64,000 nt of DNA from Crossiella sp. CA-258035. Lineage in GTDB: Bacteria; Actinomycetota; Actinomycetes; Mycobacteriales; Pseudonocardiaceae. The notes under the pieces are model-generated. The model saw only the letters and a program-made list of their open reading frames with translations. It ran no database searches and had not been told where the DNA came from. The position numbers and the translations under genes are program-made. The first letter of the stretch is position 1, and every line of letters starts with the position of its first letter. Shown here one piece after another: positions 62,879-64,000 of the stretch. Location of the stretch: NCBI RefSeq assembly GCF_030064675.1, contig NZ_CP116413.1:1087001-1151000 (forward strand), written 5' to 3'.

Positions 62879-63418
62879 CTAGCGCAGGTACTCCGGCGGC
62901 ACCCGATCCGTCAGCCACACCCCATTGGCGCTGACGTAGAACCGGTACCCGGCAACGGACATCCGCGCCGCGTCCACCCGCAACACCACCGGCTTGCCCC
63001 GCCGCGCCCCCACCCGGACCGCGGTCTCCTCCGTGGCGGACAAGTGCACGTGATGCCGCCGCATCGGCCGCAACCCCTCCCGCCAGATGGCGTCCAAGGC
63101 GGCCCCCACCGTCCCGTGGAACAACACCTCCGGCGGCGCGGCCTCCGCCAGCCCCAGGTCCACCGCGACGGAGTGCCCCTGACTCGCCCGGATCAACGTC
63201 CCGGTCTCGTCAAAGGCGAACCGCCGCTTGTCATTGCGCTCCACCACCTCGTCCAGCTCGGCCCGGCTGACCCGGAAACCGTGCTGCCCCAAGCCTTTCA
63301 GCAACTCATCGACGGAAACCCAGCCCCCGTCGCCCAACTCGAGCCCGATCTCGCCGGGCGCATGCCGCAGGTGCCGCGAAAGCCGCTTGGACACCCGAAC
63401 CATCTTCTTCTCATCCAT
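62879..63418 (-). CDS. kptA: RNA 2'-phosphotransferase (Tpt1/KptA family)
   Basis: The 179-aa protein matches KptA/Tpt1, which in eukaryotes removes the 2'-phosphate left by tRNA splicing using NAD+. Visible are SKRLSRHLRHAPG, RFAFDETGTLIRASQGHS, LFHGTV, HHVHLSATEETA and VLRVDAARM, which together contain the conserved Arg-His-Arg-Arg catalytic set. Its role in bacteria, which lack such splicing, is unknown. ATG 63418 is used; a longer frame to 63442 has no better ribosome site. Confidence 0.92.
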   Translation of the reverse strand: MDEKKMVRVSKRLSRHLRHAPGEIGLELGDGGWVSVDELLKGLGQHGFRVSRAELDEVVERNDKRRFAFDETGTLIRASQGHSVAVDLGLAEAAPPEVLFHGTVGAALDAIWREGLRPMRRHHVHLSATEETAVRVGARRGKPVVLRVDAARMSVAGYRFYVSANGVWLTDRVPPEYLR

Positions 63419-63621
63419 CTCGGCCCCAGTGAACCCCGCCACCGGCCCCTAGCCCCACCGATTTATCGCCCAGCACTACCAAAAACCACAGCCACATCGG
63501 GATATATAAGACACCCTCCCCCGACCACGCCAGCCCTGCGACGATCAACAACCAGGTTCTCGGCCACGTGACCAGGAACCAGCCGCCGACCAGGACCCCA
63601 ACCCGGCTAGGAGATCCGCCA

Positions 63622-64000
63622 GTGCCCATGTCCGTGCAGGACCGCACCGACTTCCTCGCCGCCCCCCACGTCGCCATCCTGGCCGTCACCCGCGAGAACC
63701 GCGGCCCCCTCGCCGTCCCGGTCTGGTACGACTACCGGGACGGCGAGGTGCTGGTCTGGACCCGCGACAGCTCCCGCAAGGCGCAACTGGTCCGTGCCGC
63801 CGGCCGGTTCAGCCTGGCCGTCCAGCACGCCGAACCCCCGTACGGCTACGTCACCGTCGAGGGCCCGGTCACCTGGCAGTCCAACCCGCCACACGCGACC
63901 CTGCTCCGCATCGTCAGCCGCTACCTGCCCCCGGAAGCAGCAGCCGCCTTCGTCGAAGCGAACCAGACCCCGGACGCGGTCCTGCTCAGCATGCGCCCGG
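63622..64000 (+). CDS. PPOX-class flavin-dependent oxidoreductase, cut by window edge
   Basis: About 126 residues are present before the window ends: DFLAAPHVAILAVTRENRGPLAVPVWYDYRDGEVLVWTRDSSRKAQLV, then PYGYVTVEGPVTW. This is the N-terminal part of a pyridoxamine-phosphate-oxidase-like FMN or F420 split barrel. GTG 63622 has GGAG 8 nt upstream; ATG 63628 is two codons later. An AT-rich stretch with TATATA near 63505 precedes it and may hold the promoter. Confidence 0.8.
   Translation, partial: MPMSVQDRTDFLAAPHVAILAVTRENRGPLAVPVWYDYRDGEVLVWTRDSSRKAQLVRAAGRFSLAVQHAEPPYGYVTVEGPVTWQSNPPHATLLRIVSRYLPPEAAAAFVEANQTPDAVLLSMRP

Overview
The window is high-GC actinomycete DNA, about 70% GC or more by eye, with many GTG starts and strong G/C at third codon positions. 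The gene content points to the Pseudonocardiales (Pseudonocardiaceae or relatives): type VII (ESX-like) secretion genes of PE, PPE, EspG and EccC type, a DUF3558 lipoprotein, a large LuxR (LAL) regulator and many TetR, XRE and MarR regulators. The family-level placement is an inference. No rRNA, tRNA, CRISPR array, insertion sequence or phage gene was seen.

Layout. 0-10.9 kb: a Tat-exported GH95-like glycosidase, a row of five hairpins, two subtilisin-inhibitor-like genes in tandem, a MocR regulator divergent from an AhpD-like/PEP-mutase-like pair, an oxidoreductase, a fatty acid desaturase, an FAD monooxygenase, and the ohrR-ohr peroxide pair with a clear terminator. 10.9-13.1 kb: a PE-like/DUF3558/PPE-like operon. 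13.3-25.1 kb: a P450, a secreted BNR-repeat protein, an alpha-oxoamine-synthase-like PLP enzyme, a GNAT/FemAB-like acyltransferase, a flavin-binding split-barrel protein, a zinc-ribbon methyltransferase and two large regulators. This looks like a small uncharacterised biosynthetic locus. 25.3-30 kb: a secreted subtilase, an XRE-like protein, and an iron-box operon of isochorismate synthase plus class II DAHP synthase (siderophore precursor supply), ending in a 142-bp multi-lobed palindrome.

30.1-38.8 kb: a two-component system, small membrane and secreted proteins, a TetR/lipase divergent pair, and an iron-siderophore uptake operon (binding protein plus two FecCD permeases, no ATPase here) behind a second iron box, divergent from an RNHCP protein. 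38.8-46.4 kb: a FUSC membrane protein and two soluble EccC-like proteins, divergent from an aminoglycoside-phosphotransferase-fold protein that has lost its catalytic Asp. 46.4-64 kb: a TetR/F420 enzyme pair divergent from a SnoaL/NmrA pair with mirror-image operators, a PAS-GGDEF-EAL protein, a GH28 pectinase, an Ada-AlkA/Ogt alkylation-repair operon, a second PE/PPE/EspG operon, three TetR genes around an ABC exporter, an SDR/XRE divergent pair with a 16-bp iterated operator array, KptA, and a truncated flavoprotein gene at the right edge.

Two window-wide patterns stand out. About a dozen genes appear leaderless, with a TANNNT -10 box lying 6 or 7 nt before the start codon. A 13-bp near-palindrome, GTCCACAGTGGAC, recurs far more often than base composition predicts and always in the same orientation.
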